NCBI GenBank assembly: GCA_022425325.1 | Contig: JAKMFW010000053.1 | Span: forward strand, 1 to 64,000 | Origin: Acidimicrobiales bacterium | GTDB taxonomy: Bacteria; Actinomycetota; Acidimicrobiia; Acidimicrobiales; Aldehydirespiratoraceae | Direction: 5' to 3' | Length of the DNA: 64,000 nucleotides | Notes under the pieces: model-generated | Database searches by the model: none | What the model saw: the letters and a program-made list of their open reading frames with translations, nothing else | What the model was told of the DNA's origin: nothing | In this document: positions 34,251-43,079 of the stretch, one piece after another | How positions within the stretch are numbered: position 1 is the first letter of the stretch | How the letters are laid out: each line of letters opens with the position of its first letter | Program-made: the position numbers and the translations under genes

Positions 34251-35096
34251 GTGCTCTCCCCCGAGCAGTTGGCAACGTTCGAGCGCGATGGGTTTCTCGT
34301 TCTCTCCAACTTTGTGTCACGGGAGCGCTGCGACGAACTGAAGACTCACGTCGAGGGACTCCTCGACGAGATCGACCCCGCCGATGGGGCGGGCCTCACC
34401 GTCTTCGATACGTCCGAGCAGGCGCACGGCGACGACGAGTGGTTTCTCGACTCCGGCGACAAGGTCCGCTGGTTCTTCGAGGACGGCGCCGTCGTGAACG
34501 GGGCGCTCACCGTGCCCCTCCGGCTGGCGGTCAACAAACTCGGCCACGCCATGCACGATCTCGACCCGGCGTTCGAGGCCTTCAGTCGCACACCGGAGCT
34601 GGCAGCGGTCGCCGCCGATCTCGGCTTCGGTGACCCAAAGCTGCTCCAGTCGATGTACATCTTCAAGCAGCCCGGTATCGGAGGTGAGGTCAGTCTCCAT
34701 TGCGACCACACGTTCCTCTGGACCGAACCGCAATCGGTGATCGGCTTCTGGTTCGCCATTGAGGACGCCACGCAGGAGAACGGCTGTCTCTGGGTCCACC
34801 CGGGCGGTCATCGCATCCCGGTGAAGTCCCGGTATCGGATGATCCCCGACCTCACTGAAGCCAGGATGCAGACCCTCGACCCGGAGCCCTACTCCACCGA
34901 CGATCTCATGCCACTCGAGGCCGATGCCGGCACGCTCGTCCTGTTGCACGGCACACTCCCCCACTGGAGTGCGCCCAACACCTCGAGCCGAAGCCGGCAC
35001 GCCTACACGCTGCACGTGATCGACGGCGTAGCCGACTACCCGGCCGACAACTGGCTGCGTCGGCCCCCGGAGCTCCCGTTGCGAGGCTTCGCGTGA
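34251..35096 (+). CDS. Phytanoyl-CoA dioxygenase (PhyH) family Fe(II)/2-oxoglutarate enzyme
   Basis: The 281-aa protein has the PhyH plan: FERDGFLVLSNFVS at the N-terminus, HCDHTFLWTEP supplying the HxD iron pair (about residue 152), FWFAIEDATQENGCLWVHPGGH and LLHGTLPHWSAPNTSSRSR with the third His and the 2-oxoglutarate Arg. It hydroxylates an unknown substrate. Location as the last gene of the nucleoside importer operon, two bases after the permease, suggests the imported compound or its product is hydroxylated. Confidence 0.86.
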   Translation: MLSPEQLATFERDGFLVLSNFVSRERCDELKTHVEGLLDEIDPADGAGLTVFDTSEQAHGDDEWFLDSGDKVRWFFEDGAVVNGALTVPLRLAVNKLGHAMHDLDPAFEAFSRTPELAAVAADLGFGDPKLLQSMYIFKQPGIGGEVSLHCDHTFLWTEPQSVIGFWFAIEDATQENGCLWVHPGGHRIPVKSRYRMIPDLTEARMQTLDPEPYSTDDLMPLEADAGTLVLLHGTLPHWSAPNTSSRSRHAYTLHVIDGVADYPADNWLRRPPELPLRGFA

Positions 35097-35692
35097 GCCT
35101 CGCGCGACACGCGACTCCTGGCGATCGCGAGGCGGCGATCGAGACACTCGCCGACGCGTTCGCGACCGATCCGATCTTCGCTCATCTCTTCGACACCGAC
35201 GGCCAGCGCGCCGAACACGACCTCATGGTCGAGGTCATGACCATCGCCTACGACGCCTTCGTGCTGAACGGGCACACCTATGTGGCCGACCAGCTCGGCG
35301 CCGCGCTGTGGAGTCCGCCCGGCATCACCACCGACACCGAAGCGATGTCGGGTTTCTTCGGAGCGCGCGCCATTCCCGAACGAATGGAGGCGGCGATACC
35401 GCACTTCATCGAGATGGCCGAGTGGCACCCCGACGAACCCCACTTCTACCTGCAGTTCATCGGCGCCCGGGCCACAGCCCGAGGGCAGGGCCTCGGCTCA
35501 CTCCTGCTCGAGCGAGTCCTCCGGATCTGCGACGCAGAGTCGATTCCGGCTTATCTGGAAGCCACCACACCCCGGAGCGCCGCGCTGTACGCCCGCCACG
35601 GGTTCGATCAACTCACGACGATCCGGTTCGCCGACGGCGTATCGCTGCTACCGATGCTGCGGCCGCCCGCGAGCGGCGAGCACCGCCGCTGA
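35093..35692 (+). CDS. GNAT-family N-acetyltransferase
   Basis: The 199-aa protein has the acetyl-CoA motif A as FIGARATARGQGLGSLLLERVLR (the RGQGLG pyrophosphate loop at about 127), plus PAYLEATTPRSAALYARHGF. The acceptor is unknown. The GTG start overlaps the dioxygenase stop as GTGA, so it probably belongs to the same operon. Its last 45 bases overlap the converging MFS gene. Confidence 0.85.
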   Translation: MSLARHATPGDREAAIETLADAFATDPIFAHLFDTDGQRAEHDLMVEVMTIAYDAFVLNGHTYVADQLGAALWSPPGITTDTEAMSGFFGARAIPERMEAAIPHFIEMAEWHPDEPHFYLQFIGARATARGQGLGSLLLERVLRICDAESIPAYLEATTPRSAALYARHGFDQLTTIRFADGVSLLPMLRPPASGEHRR

Positions 35693-36817
35693 TACCACCG
35701 CCAGGGCCGCTGACGCCCACCACACCAGCTCGTACCGGCCGGTGGCGTCGACGATCGCACCCGTCGAGGGGCCAGCAATCGTCAGGCCCATCAAGAAGCC
35801 GAAGATGATCACACCCGACGCGCGGCCAGCGTCGCGCTGATCGACCCGCATGATCACCGTCAGGTTGGCCACGGCATTCCAGGCGGTATGACCGATCGCA
35901 TAGAGCACCACAGCCGGCCACAGCAGCCATCGACCGAACGGCACCGAAAGGGCGAGCAACGACGACGACACCACCGCAACCGAGGACAGCTGCACCAGCA
36001 GCGCCGACGGGGCGATGCGAGTCTCGGCCATTCGAGCGGCGGCGATGCGGAAGCCCATGCCGAGCAGACCCGACAGCGATGCGGCAAACCCGGCGACCGC
36101 CAGGCTGTAGCCGAGTTTCTCCTCGGCGAAGAGCGGCAGAAAGCGACCGATCGCGCCGCCGGCGAGTCCCATCAGCAGGGCGTAGAGCCCGAGCCGATAG
36201 ATGAACGGCGAGAGCGGTGAGCGTTCCTCGGCCGTGACTGCGGCGGGCCGAGGCGGGCCGACGTCGGCCGGGAGAAGCATCCAGGCCATCACCATGAACA
36301 CGGCGAATACCATGCCGAACACGAGACACGCGGCCTGCCAATCCCAGACCCCTTCGAGCGCCGGCAGCGAAATGCCGGCGATGAAGATGGCGAGGGTCAC
36401 TCCGCTCTGCTTGATGCCGGTCATCACACCTCGCTGACCCGGCTCGAGCGTTGAAGCGATCAGCGCATTCGTGGCGGGGTTCCCCCATCCCTGCGGCAGC
36501 CCCGCAACGATGCCGGAGAGCAGCAGGATCCAGGGGCTTCGTGCCAGCCCCATGAGCGTCATCGACACGGCCGACACCGCCAACAGAATCAAGACAGCAC
36601 GCCGTGGCCCGATGCGGTCGGTCAACCGTCCTGAGAGTGGCGCCGAGAGCGCCCCGAGGCCGGTGTTGACCGAACCGATGAGACCGACCTGGGTCCGGCT
36701 GATCCCGAGGTCGTCGATGATCGGCGAAGCCAGCACCGCGATCGCGAAGATGGAGAAGGTCGACGCGACCATGGCGGAGACCAGGACGACGCCGAGGGGA
36801 CCGCGCCGCATCGACAT
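35648..36817 (-). CDS. MFS transporter
   Basis: The 389-aa integral membrane protein has about twelve hydrophobic segments and the MFS loop motif GRLTDRIGPRRAVLI after helix 2, with ISRTQVGLIGSVNTGLGALS and GVMTGIKQSGVT. It is a secondary carrier of unknown substrate. Start MSMRRGPLG is six bases after TAGGGT; the second Met is only two codons away. It is divergent from the adenosine deaminase gene, which hints at but does not show a link to nucleosides or bases. Confidence 0.85.
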   Translation of the reverse strand: MSMRRGPLGVVLVSAMVASTFSIFAIAVLASPIIDDLGISRTQVGLIGSVNTGLGALSAPLSGRLTDRIGPRRAVLILLAVSAVSMTLMGLARSPWILLLSGIVAGLPQGWGNPATNALIASTLEPGQRGVMTGIKQSGVTLAIFIAGISLPALEGVWDWQAACLVFGMVFAVFMVMAWMLLPADVGPPRPAAVTAEERSPLSPFIYRLGLYALLMGLAGGAIGRFLPLFAEEKLGYSLAVAGFAASLSGLLGMGFRIAAARMAETRIAPSALLVQLSSVAVVSSSLLALSVPFGRWLLWPAVVLYAIGHTAWNAVANLTVIMRVDQRDAGRASGVIIFGFLMGLTIAGPSTGAIVDATGRYELVWWASAALAVVSAAVLAARGRPQHR

Positions 36818-36823
36818 TCCGGG

Positions 36824-36842
36824 ACCCTACCCCGGCGATAAT
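36824..36842. promoter_or_regulatory. Divergent leaderless-type promoters, MFS carrier / add
   Basis: TAGGGT on the minus strand (36829-36824) ends six bases before the MFS ATG. GATAAT on the plus strand (36837-36842) ends seven bases before the adenosine deaminase ATG. Both genes lie within a 32-bp gap. Confidence 0.58.
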
Positions 36843-36849
36843 CTGGGGA

Positions 36850-37968
36850 ATGGAAACCCCCCTGAACGGCCCGGATGTCGGGCCCCCCACGCTTGAGCGC
36901 ATCCGCCGAGCCCCCAAGGTCCTGCTCCACGACCATCTCGACGGTGGGCTGCGACCCTCGACGATCATCGAGCTTGCCGACGAAACCGGCTATGCCGATC
37001 TCCCCACCGCCGATGCCGACGAGCTCGCCGCATGGATGCTGCGGGGCGCCAACCGCAAGGACCTCACCCTGTACCTGGAGACGTTCGCTCACACCGTGAG
37101 CGTGATGCAGACCGCCCCGGCGATCGAACGGGTCGCCCGTGAATGCGCCGAGGATCTCGCCGCCGACGGCGTCGTCTACGCCGAAATTCGGTTTGCGCCA
37201 GAGCTGCACACCGAGCGCGGACTCTCGCTCGACGCTGTGATCGAGGCGGTCATCACCGGCTTCGAGGCCGGCGCCAGCGGCACCGACCTCACGATCCGCA
37301 CCATCTGCTCGGCGATGCGCCATCTCGACCGAGGCCTCGAGGTCGCCCAGGCGGCCGTCCGCCATCGCGATCACGGTGTCGTCGGCTTCGACATCGCCGG
37401 CCCCGAAGACGGATTCCCACCCGACGACCACCTGCTGGCGTTTCAGTACTGCCAACGAGAGAACTTTCACGTCACGATCCACGCCGGTGAGGCCTACGGG
37501 CCCCGCTCGATCTGGAAGGCGGTGCAGTACTGCGGTGCCGAACGGTTGGGCCACGGCATCCGCATCGTCGAGGACTGGACTACCACGCCCGGCGGCGAGA
37601 CCGAGCTCGGCCGATTGAGCCACTTCCTGCGCGATGCTCGCATCCCGCTCGAGGTGTGCCCCACCTCCAACGTCAACACGGGCGTGGTCGAACGCATCGA
37701 GGACCACCCGATCGACAAGCTGGTGGCGCTGCGCTTCCGAGTCACGGTCAACACCGATAACCGCCTGATGTCGGGCGTCACGATGAGCTCGGAGATGGCG
37801 GCGCTGGTCGACGCGTTCGGATACGACTGGGCCCGGCTCCGTTGGCTCACGGTCAACGCAATGAAGTCGAGCTTCCTCCCGTTCCGGGAACGTCTGCAGA
37901 TCATCGAGCAGATCATCAAGCCCCGTTACGCCCCCCTTGAGGCCTGGCAGGTCGAGCCGCCACTCTGA
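36850..37968 (+). CDS. add: Adenosine deaminase
   Basis: The 372-aa enzyme converts adenosine to inosine. Metal and catalytic motifs are clear: LLHDHLDGGLRPST (HxH zinc pair), VVYAEIRFAPELH, FHVTIHAGEAYGP (His and catalytic Glu), RLGHGIRI and VCPTSNVNTG. The fourth zinc motif reads VNTDNRLMSG, with TDN where TDDP is common. The start is fixed by a GATAAT box seven bases upstream. It lies near the nucleoside importer and upp. Confidence 0.93.
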   Translation: METPLNGPDVGPPTLERIRRAPKVLLHDHLDGGLRPSTIIELADETGYADLPTADADELAAWMLRGANRKDLTLYLETFAHTVSVMQTAPAIERVARECAEDLAADGVVYAEIRFAPELHTERGLSLDAVIEAVITGFEAGASGTDLTIRTICSAMRHLDRGLEVAQAAVRHRDHGVVGFDIAGPEDGFPPDDHLLAFQYCQRENFHVTIHAGEAYGPRSIWKAVQYCGAERLGHGIRIVEDWTTTPGGETELGRLSHFLRDARIPLEVCPTSNVNTGVVERIEDHPIDKLVALRFRVTVNTDNRLMSGVTMSSEMAALVDAFGYDWARLRWLTVNAMKSSFLPFRERLQIIEQIIKPRYAPLEAWQVEPPL

Positions 37969-38005
37969 GCGAGGCTCGGACAGTCGCCCGTGGCATGCTC
38001 GTGTC

Positions 38006-38626
38006 GTGCACGTCGACGTTCTCGAACATCCCGTAGTGGCAGCGCAGCTCACGGAGCTCCGTGATGCCGCAACCGATCGCCGCCGCTTTCGTCAACTCCT
38101 CCACCAGGTGGCTCGGGCGTTGGTCTTCGACGCGGCCCGCACGATCCCGACCACGCCGGTCACGGTCGAATCACCGATGGGGCCGGCCAACGGGGTCGAA
38201 CTCGTCGACCAGCCGGTCCTGATCCCGATCCTCCGGGCCGGCCTCGGCATGCTCGATGCCGGGTTGGAAGCGCTGCCGGGCTCGGAGACGGGCTTTCTCG
38301 GCCTGCGGCGAGACGAGGAGACCCTGCAGCCGACCGTGTATATGAACACGATTCCTGCGCTCGAGGGCCGCCCTGTTCATGTGCTCGACCCGATGCTCGC
38401 AACGGGCGGCTCGGCGATCTACGCAGCAGAGCAGGTGCAGGCGGCCGGCGCGGGCACCGTGACGCTGATCTGTCTCCTCGCCGCTCCGGAGGGCATCGAA
38501 GCGCTCCGGGCCTCTGGTTCGGTCGACCGACTGGTGACGGCGTCCATCGACTCGCACCTCAACGAGGTGGGATTCATCGTGCCGGGACTCGGCGACGCCG
38601 GCGATCGTCAGTACGGGGTCGACTGA
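38006..38626 (+). CDS. upp: Uracil phosphoribosyltransferase
   Basis: The 206-aa enzyme makes UMP from uracil and PRPP. It has ELVDQPVLIPILRAGLGMLDA, the PRPP loop VLDPMLATGGSAI and the C-terminal uracil-binding VPGLGDAGDRQYGVD. The GTG at 38006 gives MHVDVLEHPVV, the usual family start; CATGCT six bases upstream is a weak -10-like box. It lies 37 bases after add on the same strand. Confidence 0.96.
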   Translation: MHVDVLEHPVVAAQLTELRDAATDRRRFRQLLHQVARALVFDAARTIPTTPVTVESPMGPANGVELVDQPVLIPILRAGLGMLDAGLEALPGSETGFLGLRRDEETLQPTVYMNTIPALEGRPVHVLDPMLATGGSAIYAAEQVQAAGAGTVTLICLLAAPEGIEALRASGSVDRLVTASIDSHLNEVGFIVPGLGDAGDRQYGVD

Positions 38627-38635
38627 CCCGCGGGC

Positions 38636-38764
38636 CTACTGGCAGGCCTCGCACTCCTCGGGATTCTCGAGGTTGCAGGAGGCGGCAGCGTCGATCTCGG
38701 GTTCGTCGCCCCAATCGATACCGTCGCCGAACTCGTCGTCGCTGTCGTGTTCCGGGTTGTGCAT
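38636..38764 (-). CDS. Small acidic protein with a C-terminal CxxC tail
   Basis: A 42-codon frame begins MHNPEHDSDDEFGDG and ends SCNLENPEECEACQ. It is strongly acidic with three Cys, the last two as CEAC. I cannot name a family. The tail recalls the redox-active C-terminal cysteines of class I ribonucleotide reductase large subunits, but that is only a resemblance. CAAGAT six bases before the ATG is a weak -10. The gene converges on upp with nine bases between stops. Confidence 0.55.
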   Translation of the reverse strand: MHNPEHDSDDEFGDGIDWGDEPEIDAAASCNLENPEECEACQ

Positions 38765-38845
38765 GTCGCCATCTTGCGCGCAGCGACCTGCGTCTGTCGG
38801 GGATGGTCCGGCGAGGCATGGGTCGCGGGCCTTCGCTCCTCGCGG

Positions 38846-38851
38846 TAGCGT
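38846..38851 (+). promoter_or_regulatory. Leaderless-type -10 box for the 2-hydroxyacid dehydrogenase
   Basis: TAGCGT ends eight bases before the GTG at 38860. The surrounding CGGTAGCGTC matches the context of the bS22 box at 8.9 kb, with the same spacing. Confidence 0.55.
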
Positions 38852-38859
38852 CCTCGTCC

Positions 38860-39786
38860 GTGCCGGAACGTCACCTGATCGCCGTCGAACCCAGCACCCG
38901 TCCGGCGATGCACGCCGTCATGGTTGAGGCCGTCGAGACTGCAGGCGGCACCGTCGTCTCGATCGAGCAGGCCAGCGCGCTCATCTTCGCCGATCCCGCC
39001 GCCGCCGACGCGTTCCCGAACATCATCGGGGCCGGTCCCGGTGTCGAGTGGATCCAGCTTCCCTATGCGGGGATCGAAACCTTCCAGCATCACCTCGACC
39101 ACGACCACACATGGACCTGCGGCAAGGGGGTGTACGCCCCGCCCGTGGCCGAATGGATCATGGCGGCCCTGCTGATGGCATTTCGCGACATCCCCCGCTA
39201 TGTGCGGGCGTCGACGTGGCCGGTGCAGGACGGCAAGAACCTCCTCGGAGCGAAACTCACCATCCTCGGAGGCGGCGGGATCACCGAATCCTTCATGGAA
39301 CTCATCGAGCCATGGGGCTGCGACGTCACCGTCGTCCGACGAAGCGACGACCCCGTCCCCGGCGCTGCTCGCACGCTCGCCGCCGACCGCCTCCACGAGG
39401 CCGTCGCCGACGCCGACGCCGTCATCGTCGCCCTCGCCCTCACCGATGAGACCCGCAACATCGTCGATGCCGAGACGCTCGCGGCGATGCGCAGCGATGC
39501 GTGGCTCTGCAATGTCGGCCGCGGCGGTCACGTCGTCACCGACGACCTCGTGACAGCACTGCGCAAGGGCGTGATCGCCGGCGCCGTGCTCGACGTCACC
39601 GACCCCGAGCCCCTCCCCGACGGCCACCCGCTCTGGGAACTCGACAACTGTGTGATCACCCCGCACGTGGGCAACACCCCGGAGATGGGTCTCCCGCTGA
39701 TCGCCGACCGGGTGCGGGTCAATGTCGGCCGCTGGATCGCCGGCGACGAACTGATCGGCCCCGTCGACGTCGGCGCCGGCTACTAG
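38860..39786 (+). CDS. D-isomer-specific 2-hydroxyacid dehydrogenase
   Basis: The 308-aa NAD(P)-dependent enzyme has the Rossmann loop LTILGGGGITESF and the catalytic triad in order: Arg in NVGRGGHV, Glu in DPEPLPDGHPLW and His in ITPHVGNTPE. It would interconvert a 2-oxoacid and a D-2-hydroxyacid. The loop GGGGIT replaces the usual GxGxxG. The GTG is preferred to the upstream ATGs (38803, 38818) because family similarity and the -10 box fit it. Confidence 0.88.
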   Translation: MPERHLIAVEPSTRPAMHAVMVEAVETAGGTVVSIEQASALIFADPAAADAFPNIIGAGPGVEWIQLPYAGIETFQHHLDHDHTWTCGKGVYAPPVAEWIMAALLMAFRDIPRYVRASTWPVQDGKNLLGAKLTILGGGGITESFMELIEPWGCDVTVVRRSDDPVPGAARTLAADRLHEAVADADAVIVALALTDETRNIVDAETLAAMRSDAWLCNVGRGGHVVTDDLVTALRKGVIAGAVLDVTDPEPLPDGHPLWELDNCVITPHVGNTPEMGLPLIADRVRVNVGRWIAGDELIGPVDVGAGY

Positions 39787-39789
39787 GGT
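39784..39789 (+). promoter_or_regulatory. -10-like box overlapping a stop codon
   Basis: TAGGGT, whose TAG is the stop of the dehydrogenase gene, ends six bases before the ATG at 39796. A leaderless internal promoter could start here. Confidence 0.4.
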
Positions 39790-39795
39790 GCGCTG

Positions 39796-40377
39796 ATGCT
39801 CGACCACGTGTTCACCGACGCCATCGGGGCGTTGCGCGACGCCTTCGAGCAGGCTCGGCTGGAGCGGCAGGCCTTCGAGGAACGCTTCCAGAGCGACGTC
39901 CTCCTTGGCGATCTGATGTGGCAGACCTCCTACGGGCTGCCCGGCGAAGGGCACCCACCCCGGGTGCAGGCCGACATCACCTGCAGTTGGCCGACCTGGA
40001 GTCAGACCGCATACCGCAGCTGGTATGTCGAGGAGGAGTTCACCGAACCGCCGCGCATCGAGATCGAGATCGTCTTCCGACGGCAACGCCTTACCGAATC
40101 ACCCGACCCCGGCATGGTGCTCGACTCCCTTCCCCTCGAGTCACCACCCATCGGTCGCGACCCACTCACCCGAAGCGGCCCCACGGTCGAGTCCATTTAT
40201 GGCGCTGACCTCTCCGATCCCGAGTTCGCCATCGAGGTCAGCTACGAGGGCTCGTATGAGCTCGACGAGGATCGGCTCGCCGACGGCAGCTCGCTCGACG
40301 ACGACTTCGGTGCGCTCGGCGGTTGGATCGCAGCCACGCTTGTGTGCGTGGGCGATGTCGCCCTCGCCGAGAACTAG
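39796..40377 (+). CDS. Conserved hypothetical protein
   Basis: The 193-aa protein is acidic, soluble and without signal or membrane segments. It has an aromatic-rich middle (TCSWPTWSQTAYRSWYVEEEF) and a regular alternation of charged and aliphatic residues suggesting beta strands (RIEIEIVFRRQ, EFAIEVSYEGSYELDED). I recognise no family. It starts nine bases after the dehydrogenase stop and overlaps the converging crotonase gene by four bases. Confidence 0.65.
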   Translation: MLDHVFTDAIGALRDAFEQARLERQAFEERFQSDVLLGDLMWQTSYGLPGEGHPPRVQADITCSWPTWSQTAYRSWYVEEEFTEPPRIEIEIVFRRQRLTESPDPGMVLDSLPLESPPIGRDPLTRSGPTVESIYGADLSDPEFAIEVSYEGSYELDEDRLADGSSLDDDFGALGGWIAATLVCVGDVALAEN

Positions 40378-41240
40378 GCCAGCCCCCGCCGCACCGGGTT
40401 GAGGTCGTCGAACTCCGGCTCGCGCTTCTCCATCTGGGCCTGGAACGACTCCATCATGTCCCGGGGCTGGAACATGCCGGTCTGCCAGGTGGCGATCTGG
40501 TTGAGCGAGTCCACCACCGAATGATCTCGGGCGTAGACGATCGACTGCTTCGACCCGTAGACCGCAAGCGGTGACTTCGAGGCGATACGGCCGGCGATGC
40601 CGAGCACGTCCTCGAGCATGGTGGCCTGGTCGGTGTACACCTCGTTGACGAGCCCAACCTCCTTGGCTCGCTGCGCCGGCATGCGGTCGCCGGTGTAGGC
40701 GAGTTCGCGGACGATGCCGTCCGGGATCAGCTTCGGGAGGCGCTGCAAGGTCCCGACATCGGCGGTCATGCCGATGTTGATCTCCTGGATGCAGAACCAG
40801 GCATCCTCGGTGGCGTAGCGGCAGTCGGCTGCCGTCACCATGTCGACGGCGCCGCCGACCGCACCACCCTGAATCGCCACCAGGACGGGCATGCGGGCCT
40901 CCTCCAGTGCGGAGAATGAGCGCTGGAGGTGCATGGCGTTCGTGCGGAGGTTGGCCCGCTGACGCCCCACCTCGTTGCTGTCGCCGCCGGAGGCACCATC
41001 CGAACCTTCGGTCAACACGTCACCGCCGGTGAAAACCGACAGGTCCATACCGGCGCTGAAGTGCTTGCCGGTCGAGGAGATCACGACACAGCGCACCCGG
41101 CCCGAGTCGCTCATCTCGTCGATGATCTCCGGCAGTTCTGACCAGAAGGCCGGAATCATCGTGTTGAGTTCGTCAGGGCGCGAAAGGATCACGTGGGCGA
41201 CGCCCTCGCTCTCCTCGATCTCGAAACAGGTGTATCCCAT
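40374..41240 (-). CDS. Enoyl-CoA hydratase/isomerase family, dienoyl-CoA isomerase-like
   Basis: The 288-aa crotonase-fold protein has the oxyanion-hole segments KHFSAGMDLSVFTG and QGGAVGGAVDMVTAADCRYA. The active-site loop IQEINIGMTADVGTLQRLPK carries the Glu and Asp positions of delta3,5-delta2,4-dienoyl-CoA isomerases (ECH1 type), rather than the two Glu of a hydratase. It would act in beta-oxidation of unsaturated acyl-CoA. TAGCCT lies seven bases before the ATG. Confidence 0.84.
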   Translation of the reverse strand: MGYTCFEIEESEGVAHVILSRPDELNTMIPAFWSELPEIIDEMSDSGRVRCVVISSTGKHFSAGMDLSVFTGGDVLTEGSDGASGGDSNEVGRQRANLRTNAMHLQRSFSALEEARMPVLVAIQGGAVGGAVDMVTAADCRYATEDAWFCIQEINIGMTADVGTLQRLPKLIPDGIVRELAYTGDRMPAQRAKEVGLVNEVYTDQATMLEDVLGIAGRIASKSPLAVYGSKQSIVYARDHSVVDSLNQIATWQTGMFQPRDMMESFQAQMEKREPEFDDLNPVRRGLA

Positions 41241-41247
41241 GACCGAA

Positions 41248-41253
41248 AGGCTA
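41248..41253 (-). promoter_or_regulatory. Leaderless-type -10 box for the crotonase gene
   Basis: TAGCCT on the minus strand ends seven bases before the ATG at 41240. Confidence 0.5.
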
Positions 41254-41258
41254 CGGGA

Positions 41259-42434
41259 TCAGGCCTCGGCGTTCCCCATCGCTGTGGCAGCAGCGGCCTC
41301 ATGCATCGACTGCGCCTTCTCCTCGAAGTTCTCTTCTTGGAGGTCGTACTCGAGGAACTCGTCGCCGGTGTCGGGCATGTGTTCGAACTCGATCACGCCG
41401 ATCTCCGTGAACTTTTCGCGCAGCCAGCCCTCGCCGGCGTCGAGCAGACCGAGCTTGCGACAGTTCGGGACGATCTTGGAGAACAGCATCCGCTGGAAGA
41501 CCTTGGTCTCCTCCGGAGCGTTGAGGAGTCGCTCGCACATGACCCGGCTGTCGACCCCCATGTACTCCCAGACTTCCTGCTGCAGGAAGCGGTCACGCAT
41601 GCGCAGGGCGGCCTCGAACGCGAACTCCTGGCGGTGCTGGATCTCGGCGAGGGTCATGTCCTGGTACACCTCCTGGAGGCTCAGAACACCGAAGGCCACG
41701 TGACGGGCTTCGTCGCTCATGATGTAGCGGAGCATCTTCTTCAGCAGCGGCTCCTCGGTGAGGTCGTGCATGAAGCCGAACGCCGCCAGCGCCAGACCCT
41801 CGACCATGATCTGCATGCCCAGGTAGGTCATGTCCCAGTCGGAGTCGTTGATGATGTCGTCGAGCAGCAGCCGCAGGTGCGGGTTGACCGGGTAACCACC
41901 GTCGAGCTTTTCGTTGAGATACCTGGCGAAGGCCTCAACGTGGCGGGCCTCGTCGACGGTCTGCTGAGCGGCGTAGTACTTGGCGTCGATCCACGGAACG
42001 GTCTCGACGATTTTGGCGGTGCACAGCAACGCGCCCTGCTCACCGTGCATGAACTGGCTGAGGCGCCACTTGGCCGACTGGAGACCGAACTCACGCCATT
42101 CCTTGTCGCCCCACGAGTAGAGCGGCGAATCAGGATCCTCCACGTTGGACGGATCCATCTGGAGTTCGAGCTGGAGGTTGAGCGCCTCGTAGGGGTCAAC
42201 CTCGATCGACCAGTCGAGATCGGTGGTGGCGTTCCACTGGCTGGTCTTGGATTTCTCGTAGAGCTTGTCGAGCTTGGCCCGCTCACCCTTGTCGTAGTTC
42301 CAGGTGAAGATCGCGTCGGCATTGTCCTGCACGAGGTGGATCAGCTCATGAGGATTGTCGTTCGCTTGCGCGATCTCCATGATGCGATCGACGTCGTTGG
42401 CGTCGTCGAAGTTGTTGCGCTCGGCGTTGGTCAT
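41259..42434 (-). CDS. Ferritin-like diiron protein, RNR R2/oxygenase-like
   Basis: The 391-aa helical protein has the complete diiron set of the ferritin-like superfamily: MHGEQGALL (Glu), VDEARHVEAF (ExxH), MVEGLALAAF (Glu) and SDEARHVAFG (second ExxH). It could activate O2 for hydroxylation or desaturation. Substrate is unknown; annotators often call this group ferritin-like or R2-like. It lies directly behind a TetR gene (ATGA overlap), so the regulator probably controls it. Confidence 0.8.
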   Translation of the reverse strand: MTNAERNNFDDANDVDRIMEIAQANDNPHELIHLVQDNADAIFTWNYDKGERAKLDKLYEKSKTSQWNATTDLDWSIEVDPYEALNLQLELQMDPSNVEDPDSPLYSWGDKEWREFGLQSAKWRLSQFMHGEQGALLCTAKIVETVPWIDAKYYAAQQTVDEARHVEAFARYLNEKLDGGYPVNPHLRLLLDDIINDSDWDMTYLGMQIMVEGLALAAFGFMHDLTEEPLLKKMLRYIMSDEARHVAFGVLSLQEVYQDMTLAEIQHRQEFAFEAALRMRDRFLQQEVWEYMGVDSRVMCERLLNAPEETKVFQRMLFSKIVPNCRKLGLLDAGEGWLREKFTEIGVIEFEHMPDTGDEFLEYDLQEENFEEKAQSMHEAAAATAMGNAEA

Positions 42435-43072
42435 GACAGGTCCTCGTGGTCAGGTTCAAGGTCGATGGGGACAGGGTCGGTGGCGGGCAGGGCCGCCGTG
42501 ACCAGCCGATCGATGACGGTGTTCCACTCGTCGGCGTCGGCGGTCGGTTTCTCGATGGCGCCCATCACCACGAAGCCGAGCGAGATCGCCTGGCACAGGG
42601 TGAGGATGGCGCGGGTGGAGAGCGTCGGATCGATGATGCCGGCGTCCTTGCCGTTGTCGATCAGGGCAGCAAGGTGAGATTCCTCGTCGGCCATACGGTC
42701 ATGCAGGGTCGTGCGGAAGACCGGATCACGTCGGGCCATCACCAAGGCTTCGAGCATGAGTGCGTCGCCGCTGAACTCCCGATGCATGAGGTCGGCACCG
42801 AGCGAACCGAGCACATCAGCCACGCTGGCGCCGGGACCCGCAGCGAGGAGTTGGGCGATCTGTTGCATCAACACGACGTCGAGGGCGTCGAGGAGGAGTT
42901 CCTGCTTGCCTTCCCAGCGGTTGTAGATCGCGCCGGTCGTCAACCCGGCACGACGGGCGATCAACGCCACACCGGCCTTCTCGATACCGCGCTCGGTGAA
43001 CACTTCGATCGCGGCCGTAAGCAGGCGGTCGGTGATGTCGTCGCTGGTGTGGAGCGCACTGGTGGAAACCAT
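42431..43072 (-). CDS. TetR-family transcriptional regulator
   Basis: The 213-aa protein has the N-terminal DNA-binding helix-turn-helix (LLTAAIEVFTERGIEKAGVA, then LIARRAGLTTGAIYNRW) and an all-helical ligand domain. It overlaps the diiron-protein gene by four bases, so the two are one transcript. The frame is open back to a TTG at 43084, but the ATG is placed exactly where a leaderless transcript would start. It probably represses its own promoter. Confidence 0.9.
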   Translation of the reverse strand: MVSTSALHTSDDITDRLLTAAIEVFTERGIEKAGVALIARRAGLTTGAIYNRWEGKQELLLDALDVVLMQQIAQLLAAGPGASVADVLGSLGADLMHREFSGDALMLEALVMARRDPVFRTTLHDRMADEESHLAALIDNGKDAGIIDPTLSTRAILTLCQAISLGFVVMGAIEKPTADADEWNTVIDRLVTAALPATDPVPIDLEPDHEDLS

Positions 43073-43079
43073 CCCCTCT

